Assembly (NCBI GenBank): GCA_963823675.1
Contig: CAWGMT010000015.1
Coordinates: forward strand, 62,001-126,000
Origin: CAWGMT01 sp963823675
Lineage (GTDB): Bacteria; Planctomycetota; Planctomycetia; Isosphaerales; Isosphaeraceae
Length of the DNA: 64,000 nucleotides
Reading direction: 5' to 3'
Below are positions 47,296 through 59,577 of this stretch, piece after piece; within the stretch, counting starts at the first letter, position 1, and every line of letters begins with the position of its first letter. Under the pieces are notes generated by a model. The model was not told the DNA's origin, did no database searches, and saw only the letters and a list, made by a program, of their open reading frames with translations. The translations under genes were made by a program, and so were the position numbers.

Positions 47296-48300
47296 TCATT
47301 TCCCTATCTGAATCAACCCGGTCCCACTGATCCGGTCAGCCTTGAGGTCCTCGAGCGCCTGGTTAACCTGGTCGAAGGCATAGTGCCGCATTTCGGGACG
47401 GATCGGAATGCGCGCGGCCTCGCGCAAGAGATCTTCCCCATCCTGGCGCGTATTCGACGTGACCGAACGCAGGTCGCGCTCATAGAACAAGTGCTGGGTG
47501 TAGTCGAGAACCGGGATGGCGCTCATATAGATGCCGGCCATCGCCAGCGTACCCCCTTTCTCGAGACAGGAAAGGGCCTGCGGAACCAGCTCGCCGGCCG
47601 GGGCGAAGATGATCGCACTGTCGAGCTTGCCCGGCATCCCGTCGATCGTTTCGGACGCCCAAAGGGCGCCGAGACGCCGAGCCAGATCCTGATGCCCCTT
47701 CCCACGCGTCACCACGTAGATTGTGCAGCCCCACGAGCGGGCGATCTGCGCCATCAAGTGGGCCGATTGCCCGAACCCGAAGATGCCGAGCGTGCCGCCC
47801 TTGGGTAGGTTGCTCCGGACCAGCGCGCGATAGCCGATGATCCCCGCACACAGCAAGGGGGCGGCGTGCGAGTCGTCGATCGTCGCGGGCAGAGGATACG
47901 CAAAATCTTCCCGGACGGTGGTCAGCTCGGCATAGCCGCCGTGCTCGTGATAGCCGGTGTACCGCGATTCCGGACACAGATTCTCTCGCCCCGAGCGGCA
48001 GAACTTGCAGGCCCCGCAAGTCGAGCGCAGCCACGCGATCCCGACCCGTGCGCCGAGATCAAACCGATGGCAGCCAGGCCCGAGCGCCTCGACGGTCCCC
48101 ACGACCTGATGACCGGGAATGATCGGCAGCGTGACGGCCTTCAAGTCGCCCTCGATGACGTGCAAATCCGTGCGGCAGATTGCACAGCACTTGACCCGCA
48201 CCAGCAATTCGCCCGCAGCCGGTGCCGGCTCGGGGAAATCCTCGATCTTCAGCGGCGAGCTCTCGATCGGGCCATTGCGGTGCAGGACGGCAGCTTTCAT
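47296..48300 (-). CDS. Zinc-dependent alcohol dehydrogenase
   Basis: A 334-residue medium-chain dehydrogenase. Catalytic zinc ligands are Cys 42 (CRTDLH) and His 64 (PGHQ); the structural zinc is held by Cys 95, 98, 101 and 109 (CGACKFCRSGRENLC). The NAD(P) loop is GIFGFGQSAH. The residue after His 64 is Gln, where many relatives have Glu. It lies directly after the DUF1501 stop, with no spacer, so it is the downstream gene of that unit. Confidence 0.93.
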   Translation of the reverse strand: MKAAVLHRNGPIESSPLKIEDFPEPAPAAGELLVRVKCCAICRTDLHVIEGDLKAVTLPIIPGHQVVGTVEALGPGCHRFDLGARVGIAWLRSTCGACKFCRSGRENLCPESRYTGYHEHGGYAELTTVREDFAYPLPATIDDSHAAPLLCAGIIGYRALVRSNLPKGGTLGIFGFGQSAHLMAQIARSWGCTIYVVTRGKGHQDLARRLGALWASETIDGMPGKLDSAIIFAPAGELVPQALSCLEKGGTLAMAGIYMSAIPVLDYTQHLFYERDLRSVTSNTRQDGEDLLREAARIPIRPEMRHYAFDQVNQALEDLKADRISGTGLIQIGK

Positions 48301-49749
<1,449 letters not shown>

Positions 49750-49767
49750 GGCATTGTTCCTTCGACC

Positions 49768-50262
49768 TCATGGGACTGAGCCACGATCAAGGTCGACTTC
49801 CACGAAATTGACTCCAGACCGAATCAGATTGTGTCGCTGATCCAGATATTCCCGCCGGGCATCGTGTGTCTTCTTGTTCGTCTGCGAGAGAATCTCGATT
49901 GCGGTGACGAGCCTGCGGCCGGGCAATTCCTGGATGGTGAGAAACGTCTCTTCAATCTCCTCCTCCTCGATGGGCACGACCACCGGAAATGGCTCGATCT
50001 GCGTACGTTTGAGCACCGTGACGCCCCCTTCCCGGACCGGCGACGAGAGATCCGCGGTCCGGACCGCCAGGTCCGGGCGGTACACGAGGTCGACATCCAG
50101 ACCGGTCAGGACGGTCGTGCGCGACTCCACGCGCACAACGAAACGGGGAACGACCTGGGGGTTGAGCGAATCGCGGATCGCCGTGATCAGGCTATTGTGC
50201 ACGTCCGGCCAAAGGTCCGGGTGCTCGAGCCAGGGATCCATGCCCGGGAACGGTGGTCGCAT
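49768..50262 (-). pseudogene. Truncated DUF4058 protein
   Basis: 164 codons that open like the family (MRPPFPGMDPWLEHPDLWPD) and keep LVYRPDLAVRT and TAIEILSQTNKK, then stop at VNFVEVDLDRGSVP. The intact relative at 42485 has 270 residues, so the C-terminal third is missing. It begins 10 bases after the PSCyt stop and ends 18 bases before the DUF1501 start, as if inserted between them. It may still be translated. Confidence 0.75.
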
Positions 50263-50271
50263 GAAGAACAC

Positions 50272-53200
50272 CTACTCTTTGGTTATCGTTTCGTCGAGAT
50301 TCAGGATCACACGCGCGACCGCCGTCCAGGCCGCAAGTTCGGCCGGTTCCATTCCGGCCGGCAGGGCGGGTGGTTTCTTGGGATCATCGGCCGCCAGTTC
50401 CCAGGGAGCGGCGCCGGGCTTTTCGAACCGTCGTCTTTCCGCGTGCCAAAGCTCGAAAAGCGCCGGTGTCTCCTGTTCGGTCGGTGCCCGTCCGAGACAA
50501 GAGCGGAAGGCGTAAGCCATGATGTCGTCATTGCACGGCCCCCCTTCGCGCACCGCCCGCAAGGCCAGCGCCCGCGCACATTCCATGAAGATTGGCTCGT
50601 TCAACGTCGTGAGCGCCTGGAGCGGCGTGTTCGAACGCGTCCTGCGCACGCACGAAAAATCGCCGTTGGGTGCGTCGAATGCCTGGAGCATCGGATACGG
50701 AACCGAGCGGTAGCGGAAGGTATAAAGGGCCCGCCGGTAGCGATCGGGACCAGTCGCCTCATTCCAGACCTTGGGACCATAGCTCGCCGGCGGCTGAAAC
50801 AAGAAACCGGGCGCCGGCGGGCAAACGCTCGGGCCACCCATCTTGGGGTCCAGGAGCCCGCTGGCCAGAAGCGCGATATCGCGCACGACCTCGGCATCAA
50901 CCCGGAACCTGGGCCCGCGAGCCAGCAGCCGGTTGTAGGGATCGCGAGCCAGTAACTCGGGGGTCGCTCGCGACGACTGGCGATAGACGGCGGAATTCGC
51001 GATCAGCCGGTGCAGGTGCTTCAGCCGCCAGCCGCTCTCCATGAATTCGACGGCGAGCCAGTCGAGCAGCTCCGGATGCGACGGCAGATCAGCCTGCGTC
51101 CCGAAGTCCTCGCTGGTCGCAACGATCCCGGTCCCGAAGTAGCTTTGCCAGACTCGGTTCGACAATCGACCGCGCCGGAGTCGGCGAATTGCGGTCAACC
51201 AGCCACCGGGCGAACGTCAGCCGGCTCGGAGCCGACCCCGGTGGCAGAGGGTTGAGGAAGGCGGGCACGCCGGGATCGACCGTCTTGACCGGCTTCAAGA
51301 AATCGCCGCGAGAGAGCACGCTCGTCTGGCGCCGGTTTTCCCGTTCCGCCATGACTAGCTGAGTGGAACCCTCCGGATGCTCTTTCCAGAGCGCATCGAT
51401 CCGGTCGTTGGCGTCTTTCCACCGGGCCACGGTCGTGCGGAAATAGCGGAAGACGACGGCATTCTGGGCTGTCGTCCGTTTTTCCGGTGGGATCGCCAGC
51501 AACTGCCGGACGTCGCCAGGCAGAGGGTCGGCCGCGGCATCGGCCGCGGTGGTGATCGACAGCCGGAAGCGGCCCAGGTTGTTGTTCTGATTGTCGTCGC
51601 TGTTCCAGCCGCCGTGATTCGCGGCCACGTGGATCGTCAGGATCGTGCCGCCCGGAAATGAGACCGGCTTCAAGGCTGTGAAGACGGCCTTGCGCGGCGT
51701 TGCGGCGGCCTGGGCCGGCGTCGATGCCCCAGGCGGTTTCGTCCTTGCCGTCGATCGCGAATCCAACCGGGCCAGTCACCCGTTTCTTCCCGCTGCGATC
51801 GTCGAAGATCGCCGCCAGCGGCGCTTCGGGCGGGTTGATATCGGCGGTCGCCCGTGCAAACTTGATCGGGGTCTTCTGCCCTCCCTTGGCCGGTGCGGCC
51901 TCGACGCGGAATTCGCTGAGCGCGGCCGTCCCGGTGATCGAACGCCCGGGGCCGCCACGGGGCAGGTTGGGATCGTTCAGGAGCTCGAGGCGAAACGCCG
52001 TGATGCCGGCGACATCGGTCTTCACCCACATGTTGAGCGTGTGCTTGGTCGGTGCATAGCCCTGGGCCAGGAACGAGCCGTCCTCCATCAACTGATACTT
52101 CTCGCCGCCGGACGACTCATAGTCGACCTCGGGCCGGATGACGATCCAGTGAGGCTGGTTGCGCGCGGCCTGCTGCTCCCAGGATGCCATCCGCTCGCGC
52201 CAGTCGGGGTTGCGATGCTTGATGTCCGCCTCGATCTCGCCGACCTTGCGGAAGATTTCGGCCCGCTTCATCTGTTCGATTGGCGTGTATACGACGTCGT
52301 TCGCCTCGTGTGCGTTATTGAGAAACGCAAACATCCGGTAGTAGTCTTCCTGGGTGATCGGGTCATACTTGTGGTCGTGGCACTGGCAGCACTGGATCGT
52401 GAGCCCGAGCACCCCCTTGCCGATGCAGTCCATCCGGTCGAACATCGCCTCCATGCGAAACTGCTCGGGATCGACGCCCCCCTCCTCGTTGATCATCGAA
52501 TTTCGCAGGAAGCCCGTCGCCACGACCTGGTCCTGAGTCGCGCCCGGAAGCTCGTCGCCGGCAATCTGCTCGATGATGAATTGATCGTAGGGGATGTCGC
52601 GGTCAAGCGCCTTGATGACCCAGTCGCGGTAGAAATAGACCTGCCGCGATTTGTCCTTCTCGTACCCGTCGGAATCGGCATAGCGCGCCGCGTCGAGCCA
52701 GGTCCGCCCCCAGCGCTCGCCGTACCGCGGCGAGGCGAGCAGCCGTTCCACCAGGCGGCTGTAGGCATCGGGACGCGTATCCGCCACGAAGGCATCGACC
52801 TCGGCCAAGGCCGGCGGCAGGCCGATCAGGTCGAGGCTGAGCCGGCGGATCAGGGTGACGCGATCGGCCTCGGGCGCAGGCGCGAGCCCCTCGCGTTCCA
52901 GCCTGGCCAGGATGAAGTCGTCGATCGGGTTCTGGCACCAGCCGGGTTTCCTGACAGCGGGCCGCGCGGGCCGAACGGGCGGCCGGAACGCCCAGTGCTC
53001 TTGATAAGGCGCGCCTGCCTCGATCCAGCTCTTGAGCCGAGCAATCTCGGCCGCCGACAGCGTCTTGCCCGTTCGAGGCGGAGGCATGCGCTCGTCGGGG
53101 TCGTCCGAGTTGATCCGGCGAAACAGCTCGCTCTCGTCGATCTTGCCCGCGACGATCGCCCGGCTTCCCGACGCGGCCGGCGCAACAGCGTCGTGCATGT

Positions 53201-53558
53201 TGTCCAGCCTGAGCTTGCCCTTCCGCTCTTTCGCATCCGGTCCGTGGCACTTGAAGCACTTGTCGGCCAGAATCGGGCGGATGTCGCGATTGAAGATTGG
53301 CTTTTCGGTCCGTCCCGTGACAGCATCGCCCGCTAAGGCGCCATTTCCAACCGTAACCAGGACGAGCGCGGCGCAACCGAGAGCGGCCGCGCGCCATCTC
53401 TTCCCAAGGACATGGCTGAGAAATCGCCTTGCGCAATTTCGGGAGGGCGAGCCTCCCGGCGAGCCATTCTCGAAGGCGGCTCGGACGGAGCCTCGCCCTC
53501 CCAGAATCACGCAAGCCCATTTTGCCGGCATGCCGATCGTGGTTTGCAGTCCCTTCAT
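50272..53558 (-). CDS. PSCyt1-DUF1549-DUF1553 (planctomycete cytochrome c) protein, two frameshifts
   Basis: A protein of about 1095 residues. After the N-terminal region a planctomycete cytochrome c domain has the heme site CFKCH (DIRPILADKCFKCHGPDAKE). DUF1549 follows (NPIDDFILARLEREGLAP, WGRTWLDAARYADSDGY, CCQCHDHKYDPI), then a carbohydrate-binding-like beta segment, and DUF1553 at the end (NRVWQSYFGTGIVATSEDFG, RTRSNTPLQALTTLNEPIF). Frame changes are needed near 51700 and 51175. A palindromic repeat is built into the N-terminal coding part. ATG 53558 follows GAGGGG. Exported, thought to act in polysaccharide degradation with DUF1501 partners. Confidence 0.88.
53441..53502 (-). repeat. Palindromic repeat inside the PSCyt N-terminus
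   Basis: GGGAGGGCGAG at 53441-53451 pairs perfectly with CTCGCCCTCCC at 53492-53502; inner parts pair partly. It codes on the minus strand for GGRGSVRAAFENGSPGGSPS, a string with no place in a normal signal peptide. Confidence 0.8.
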
Positions 53559-53756
53559 GAGTCGAACCCCTCGCGGTCGCCTGCTTTCGCCGCCGGCTGT
53601 GCTGTCCTGGGGCCAGAACGGGTGCGCGGAAGTACGTTTTTTTCCTGCGAAGCTACCGAATCGGGCCGGACGAAGCCCAGTTACCAGGCGGGTATTGGCC
53701 AGGGCATGCTGATTACATTCTACCCGGACGCGCCCGCGATCTCCACTGAGATTCCT

Positions 53757-53864
53757 TCAACCGGAAGAACTGTTGACCTTGAGGCATTGCAGGTCGTTGG
53801 CCAGGCACATCGGGAACCCGAGGACCTCCAGCGCCTTGCACAAATTGACCGTATTGCTATACAT
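53757..53864 (-). CDS. Possible 35-residue small protein
   Basis: ATG 53864 to TGA 53757 codes for YSNTVNLCKALEVLGFPMCL and ANDLQCLKVNSSSG. The composition is protein-like, with two amphipathic stretches and three Cys. No clear ribosome binding site. The ATG lies just outside the inverted repeat at 53870-53998. It could be a real small protein or the end of a lost gene. Confidence 0.35.
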   Translation of the reverse strand: MYSNTVNLCKALEVLGFPMCLANDLQCLKVNSSSG

Positions 53865-53869
53865 GCTTT

Positions 53870-53998
53870 AGTGGGACCGCTCGGGAACCAACGCAGGCCG
53901 GCCGCCGCGTCCGATCCGTCCGACCCGATGCGGCGGCCGGCCTGGTCCTTCAAGCCAGAAAGCCCAACCCTCCACCCAAGCAATTCTGCGGTCCCACT
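53870..53998. repeat. Nested palindromic (MITE-like) element
   Basis: The outer ends AGTGGGACCGC (53870-53880) and GCGGTCCCACT (53988-53998) are perfect inverted repeats. Inside, AGGCCGGCCGCCGC (53895-53908) and its complement (53930-53943) form a perfect 14-bp stem around a 21-base loop. The 129-base size and the nested structure resemble a small non-autonomous element or a strong terminator. The right end overlaps the stop codon of the membrane protein gene. Confidence 0.75.
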
Positions 53999-55774
53999 TA
54001 GTTCAGCGGTTTGGGGCTACCGCCCCTCCGCCGGCGATCGCCGATCGCGCGACTCCTGGGCAACTCACGGAAAACCCGATTCTCCCAGGCGTAGAATGGT
54101 CCGACGTGATACTTCCGGACATAGCCCAGGGCCGGCAACGTCTGCGCGATGCCGTCGAGCTCTTGGGCGTCGCTCGTATTGACGACGAATCGGATGTTGC
54201 CGGCGGTCAGAATCGGGCGCAGCCAGATCGCGCGCGGCTGGGCCAGGCCGAGCGCCTCGAAGACCGGGTAGAGCCATTCGTCGTACACCAGATCGAGGCG
54301 CCCATGCAGTCGATTCATGCCGGGGTGGCCGACGACGAAAACCTGCGAGGGATCGCAATCGACGTGTTGCAACAAAGTCGCCAGCGCCTGCCGGTCGATT
54401 CGCCGCTCCAGTTCGGCAAACCTGACCGCGGACGCGGTGCATCCCAGGCAAACCAGCGCACCGGCCGCAATCAAGACGCCCGACCGGAAAGGGGGCCTCG
54501 CCTCGAGCGTTCGCCCGAGCGCGCCCGGTCACGACAGCCACGAAAACCGTGGCTTGAATGGCGTAATTGACCCAGGCGCCCGTACTGGCGCGAAAGAGCA
54601 CAACGACCAGGGCTGTCTCTCCCAGGACATAGAGCCACAGAATGCCGTCGAGACGTTCCCCGATCATCTCCCGCCATCCCCGAATCAAACCCGCGGCGAT
54701 CCACAAGGGTGTGATGATCGCGAGCGTCGTGACGATAGCCGCCGTGAGCCACGTCGAATCGATCGCGAGCTGAAGGATCACGAACACGAGAACCATGCCA
54801 GCCAGGCCTGCTCCGGCCGATGCCAGGGCGCGAGGGCCGCGACCCGGGGAGGCCCACGCCGCTGCGAGACCGGCGGCCGCCAGCAAGGTCAAGAGCCCCG
54901 CGCTCTTGGCGACCGCGGCAATGGCGACGATTTCCGCCCGGTACCAGCTTCCGGGGTGGACGCCGCCAACGCTTCTCGCCGCCAGAAAGACCGCGCGCGA
55001 CATCCTGCCGCCCGTCATCAATTCCTCGGTCCCGTAGACGGCCGCCGCGATGCCCAAGGCCACTAACAGTCCGCGTTCGATGAGCTTGAACGGAACTCCT
55101 CCTCGCCGCCAGGCCGACAAACACAACACCACGCTGATCGCCGCCGCCACGATGAAATGCTGCTTGATGCAAAACGCCAGGGCAAACGCGGCGAAGGCCG
55201 CCAGCAGCCGCCCTCCCCGGCGCCGGTCCTCGCCAAGCGCACCAAGAACAAACAGCACTCCGGCGGTCTGAAAGGCGATTCCCAGCAGGTCCGGTCGGAC
55301 CGAATAGGGCATGCTGCCCATGACCGGAACGGCCGCGACCAGCAAGATGGCCCAGACGCCGGCACGGGCCGGTGCTCCATCAAGCCGAGCCAGTCGATAG
55401 GCCATCGCCAGGGTCGCAAGCAAACCCAGGACCGAGAGAAATCGCCCGGCGACAAGTGCCGCGGTGATCGGCTCGATTCCGACCCGCGAGAGCGGCCACG
55501 CCAGGAGCACGGCCAGATGGTAGTAAAAGGGCGCATGGATCAATACGAGCAGATTGGCTGCATTAAAAGGCCCATACAGTTCCCACGGCCCGGCGCGCAA
55601 CTGGCGGGCGATCGCCAACAATAGAGTCAACTCCACGGGCTCACTGTCCTCGCGGCTCAGCGCGAGCAGAATGCCGAAGCCGACCGCGATGGCCGCCGCC
55701 AGCCCCAACACGACCGTGAGCCACCATTCCACCCAGGCCGAAGATCGCCATCGCGCTTGATCAGCCACATCCAT
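53998..55774 (-). CDS. GT-C-like polytopic membrane protein, one frameshift
   Basis: About 592 residues. The start is ATG 55774 (DVADQARWRSSAWVEWWLTV). About eleven membrane segments follow, with a first outer loop SREDSEPVELTLLLAIARQL then YGPFNAANLL, which recalls the acidic first loop of GT39/ArnT-type glycosyltransferases that use lipid-linked sugars. A frame change near 54485 leads into a last membrane segment and a soluble C-terminal domain (DCDPSQVFVVGHPGMNRLHG, NIRFVVNTSDAQELDG). The sugar donor and acceptor are unknown. Alternative: another large integral membrane enzyme. Confidence 0.65.
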
Positions 55775-56096
55775 CGTGCGACCTCCGCTCCACCATCGTG
55801 TTCGACCAGGCGGACTTCTCGCTTCATCATCCTGGTTCACGGTCACGCCGCAAGGGCTTCCCGAGCAGGCACTGCCCTTGACGTCCGATCCATCGGAAGA
55901 ACAGCGGGCACGGAGGCCCGCCCCACTGCCAACATCCGCGTTTTATAGTGGGGCGGGCGTCTCTGTCCGCCTCCCCAACTTCCGAAACCCATGTTGTTCC
56001 CCATGCTCGCCTCGCGTACATTGGAATTCTCGCGAGCAGCCTTGCGGAATGCTCCGGTCGAGCATCGCGGCGATGGACTTAAGGAGAAGGCCTTCC
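55775..56096. other. Divergent intergenic region with a hairpin
   Basis: This gap separates the GT-C-like gene from the AMP-ligase gene and should hold promoters for both. It contains the hairpin at 55916-55958 and a ribosome binding site AAGGAG at its right end. Confidence 0.5.
55916..55958. repeat. Perfect 12-bp inverted repeat
   Basis: GCCCGCCCCACT (55916-55927) and AGTGGGGCGGGC (55947-55958) pair perfectly around a 19-base loop that ends in TTTTAT. It could be a dispersed repeat; position between divergent genes argues against a terminator. Confidence 0.75.
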
Positions 56097-57788
56097 ATGG
56101 GTTCCGGAGAATCGTCGGCGCCGCGCGCCCGGACGCGAAGCGGGTGGCCCCCTGCCCGATCGCAAGCTCTCGCCGCTGCCGCACTCGTGGCGCAGCTTGC
56201 AACGGGCATTCGTCGGGACGGCGCGGTCTTTATGGTCAGAGACGGCCATGTGCGATAGTACAGGCGTCTCGTTGACCTATGGTCAAACCCTGATGCGGGC
56301 TCTTGCCCTGGGTCGCGTTCTGGCGCGCTTGTGGGGACCGGCGCCCCGCGTCGGCATCATGGTGCCGCCCACGGTGCCCGGGGCGGTCGCCAACCTCGCC
56401 GTTTCCTTTTGGGGCAAGGTGCCGATCAACTTGAATTACTCGGCCAGCCAGTCGGTGGTCGATGCCTCGATCGACCAGGCGGGCATCACGCACGTGCTGA
56501 CCTCGTCCAAGGTGCTGGACCGTTTCAAGATCACCCCCAAGGGAACCCTGATCCTGCTCGAAGACATCCCCAAACAAGTGCGATTGAGTGACAAGATCTG
56601 GGCGGCGATGGTCGCCAGGCTCGTGCCCCGGCTTGCCCTGGGGGCGTTTGTTCCCGGCTTTCGCGGCGATCAGCTCGACGACGAGGCCACGGTGATCTTC
56701 ACTTCGGGATCGACCGGCGATCCCAAGGGAGTCGTTCTCTCCCAGCTCAACGTGCTCAGCAATGTGCAGCAAATCGAGGATCAGGTCAAGCTCTTGCCCC
56801 ACGAGGTGCTGCTCGGCATCTTGCCCTTCTTCCACTCGTTCGGCTACACCGTCACGATCTGGACGGCGCTCTGCCTGGGCAAGAAAGTCGTGTACCACGT
56901 CAACCCGACCGATGCCCGCATAATCGGCAAGCTGTGTGAAGAGCACAAGGTCACGCTGCTGGCCTCAACGCCGTCGTTCACGCGATTTTACTTGAAGAGC
57001 TGCCACCCCAGCCAATTTCAGACGGTCACGCACCTGATCCTGGGCGCCGAGAAGCTCAAACCCGAGCTTGCCGGCGACATCCAGCAGTCACTCGGGATCG
57101 AGCCGATGGAAGGCTACGGCTGCACCGAGCTATCGCCGGTCGTCGCGGTCAACGTCCCGCGTGAGATCACGCTCGAGGACGGCCGCAAGCTCCATGGCAA
57201 CCGCCTGGGGACCGTGGGCCGCCCGGTCCCCGGCACGGCGATCAAGACCGTCAACCCCGACACGTTGGCCGACCTGCCGGCGGGCCGCTGGGGGTGGTCG
57301 CGGTCAAGGGGCCTCAAGTCATGGTCGGCTACCTGAACCGGCCCGATCTGACGGCCCAGGCGATCAAGGACGGCTGGTATCTCACGGGCGATCTCGGCTA
57401 TCTGGATGCCGACGGCTTCCTGAAGATCACCGACCGGATCAGCCGCTTTTCCAAGATCGCGGGTGAGATGATCCCGCATGTCGGCGTCGAGTCGGCGATC
57501 ATGGATGCGGCGGGGGTCGACGAACATCACGTGGCGGTCACCGGCGTGCCCGACCGCAAGCACGGCGAGCGATTGTGCGTGATCTACACCGACCTGGGAG
57601 TGCCCCCGGCGGTTCTGCACCATCGGCTCGCTGCCGGGCCGATGCCCAAGGTCTGGCTTCCCTCGCCGCGCGACTTCATTCACGTCGACGAGCTGCCCAT
57701 CACGGCCACGGGCAAGGTCAACATCCGCCGCTTGAAGGACATCGCGCTTGACTACGCGCAAAAGGAGGAGGTGTCGCGGCACGCCTAG
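56097..57788 (+). CDS. AMP-dependent acyl-CoA/ACP ligase, two frameshifts
   Basis: An adenylating enzyme of about 563 residues that activates a carboxylic acid, most likely a fatty acid. The phosphate loop is IFTSGSTGDPKGV, the adenine motif is GYGCTELSPV, the hinge is YLTGDLGYLDADGFLKITDR, and the C-terminal catalytic Lys is in TATGKVNIRRL. ATG 56097 follows AAGGAG. Its frame joins the main frame only if one C is removed from the C5 run near 56150 (WP to LPDRKLSPLPHSW). A -1 change near 57285 joins the two domains (LPAG to GVVAVKGPQVM). The lack of membrane segments separates it from bifunctional Aas. Confidence 0.85.
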
Positions 57789-57830
57789 CCGGCGCGCGAA
57801 ATACTTGCGCAGCGAGGCTCCCGAACAATC

Positions 57831-57868
57831 TCCCCCCCTTGGTAAGGGGGGGGTCGGGGGGGGGGTGA
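57831..57868 (+). repeat. G-rich repeat with hairpin
   Basis: TCCCCCCCTTGGTAAGGGGG starts a C-run/G-run hairpin that continues with runs of eight and about ten to eleven G. A similar, shorter element lies at 59395-59429. Runs of this length are prone to sequencing slips and to G-quadruplex formation. Confidence 0.7.
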
Positions 57869-58041
57869 CCTGGCAGAACCGAGCGCCGCGTTCGCGCCCC
57901 AGAGAAACGGAACAAATGGCAAAACCAAACACCACGGCCGCGCCCCCGAGAATCGGAACAAATTGGCCGCTCGCGTGTTTATTCTAGCAGAGTCTCCGTG
58001 TAAGAATAGAAAGGGAAGGGAGAACGCGAGGAGTACAGTTG

Positions 58042-59370
58042 ATGGGCGTCGTCCTGCGGGTCACGTCGGGCCCTCACTCCGGGGAGGAGTTCCTGATCGA
58101 TCGGACCGACACGATCATGGTCGGGCGGTCTTCGCGCGTTCAAATCCCGATGATCAAGGACCTCACCCTGTCTCGCGAGCATTTCCAGGTCGAGAGCCAG
58201 CCTCCGCTCTGCCACCTGGTCGACCTGGGAAGTACCAACGGCACCAAGGTCAATGGCCTGCGGGTCGAACGGGTGGTGCTTCGCGAGGGAGACGTCATCA
58301 CGGCCGGCGACAGTGCATTTTCGGTCCATTATTCCGACGGCGCTTACGATGGGGAACCGCTGGTCACCTGCGCCGGCTGCGGTGCCCGGGTCCCGGTCGA
58401 AACCAGTGAAAACCTCGGCGCCATCGGCGACGACGCCGACCCGGAGCTCCTCAAATTCTGGCTGTGCGAGGAATGCCAGGCCCGCAAGCTCAAGTTTCCC
58501 AAGACCGGCCCCGACTATCTGATCGACGAGTGGGTCGGCGGCGGCGGCATGGGTGAAGTTTTCCGCGCCCGGCAGCTTTCCCGCAACCGGCCGGTCGCCA
58601 TCAAGATGATCAGCTCGAGCAGCCAGCTCGGCGACAAGTCCCGCACTTATTTCCGCCGTGAGATCGAGGTCCTGCGCGACCTGCTCATGCCCAGCGGCAA
58701 AGGCCACCCGACGATTGTCGCCTTCTACGAGCTCATCGAGGTCGACTCCCAGTTTCAACTGGTGATGGAGTACATCGACGGCAAGAATGCCCTCGAATGG
58801 ATCAAGGGATTGGGCCGGCCGCTGCCGATCGCGAGCGCCGCTCAGATCGGCCGTCAGCTCCTCTCGGCGCTGGAATACGCCCATTCCAAGGGCTATGTGC
58901 ACCGCGACGTGAAACCCTCGAACCTCCTGATCATGGGCCCGGTGCACCGGCCGCGCGTCAAGCTGACGGATTTCGGCCTGGCCAAGAGCTTCGCCGACCA
59001 TCAAGGCCTTGCGACCGTGACCGGGCTGGGCGACATCGGCGGGTCGGTCGGCTTCATTTCGCCCGATCACATCCTCAACTTCCGCGAGGCTCGCGAGCCG
59101 GCGGATATTTACTGCGCGGCGACGACTTTGTTTTATCTCTTGACCAGCCGGTATCCCTACCTCGGTTTCGACCCGCGCGACCCCGGGAGTTACCACCTCA
59201 TCCTCCAGAATCCCCCGGTGCCCCTCCGCGCCTTTCGCCCCGACGCCCCCGAAGGCTTCGAGCGCGTCCTGCTCAGGGCGATGCAAAAACAGCCCGCCAA
59301 ACGCTGGAAATCGGCCCAGGCCATGGCCGACGCCCTGCGGCCGTATGTGGGGGCGACGTCCTCAAATTGA
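58042..59370 (+). CDS. FHA-zinc ribbon-Ser/Thr protein kinase
   Basis: A 442-residue cytoplasmic kinase. Residues 5-98 form an FHA domain (VGRSSRVQI, LSREHFQVES, DLGSTNGTKVNG). A zinc ribbon follows (CAGCGARV near 113 and LCEEC near 145). The kinase begins near 160: GGGGMGEVFRA, VAIKMI, HRDVKPSNLL, LTDFGLAK, and GFISPDH in place of the usual APE. All catalytic residues are present. No membrane segment. ATG 58042 has GAGGAG nine bases upstream; TTG 58039 is less likely. FHA-kinase fusions often self-regulate by phosphothreonine binding. Confidence 0.93.
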   Translation: MGVVLRVTSGPHSGEEFLIDRTDTIMVGRSSRVQIPMIKDLTLSREHFQVESQPPLCHLVDLGSTNGTKVNGLRVERVVLREGDVITAGDSAFSVHYSDGAYDGEPLVTCAGCGARVPVETSENLGAIGDDADPELLKFWLCEECQARKLKFPKTGPDYLIDEWVGGGGMGEVFRARQLSRNRPVAIKMISSSSQLGDKSRTYFRREIEVLRDLLMPSGKGHPTIVAFYELIEVDSQFQLVMEYIDGKNALEWIKGLGRPLPIASAAQIGRQLLSALEYAHSKGYVHRDVKPSNLLIMGPVHRPRVKLTDFGLAKSFADHQGLATVTGLGDIGGSVGFISPDHILNFREAREPADIYCAATTLFYLLTSRYPYLGFDPRDPGSYHLILQNPPVPLRAFRPDAPEGFERVLLRAMQKQPAKRWKSAQAMADALRPYVGATSSN

Positions 59371-59394
59371 GCTCATGCCGGTATTGTCGCGCGC

Positions 59395-59429
59395 ACCCTC
59401 CCTTGCTAAGGGGCGGCCAGGGGGGGTGG
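59395..59429 (+). repeat. Palindromic repeat, second copy of the 57.8-kb type
   Basis: CCCTCCCTTGCTAAGGGGCG followed by CCAGGGGGGG has the same order as the element at 57831-57868: C-run, TTGGTAA-like loop, G-run, spacer, long G-run. It lies in the gap after the FHA-kinase gene. Confidence 0.65.
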
Positions 59430-59577
59430 ACGCGGCGAGACCAATTGCAATGCCGAAGGGCGGCTCGGCTCGTGAGACCGCGGCGTCTTTGGCGGCGGCG
59501 CTGGCGTCCCTTACCGAGAGGATCAGCCCGGCAGATTCCGCACAGGTCAACGAGCGTGCGGCGCACGTGCGTGCAGA

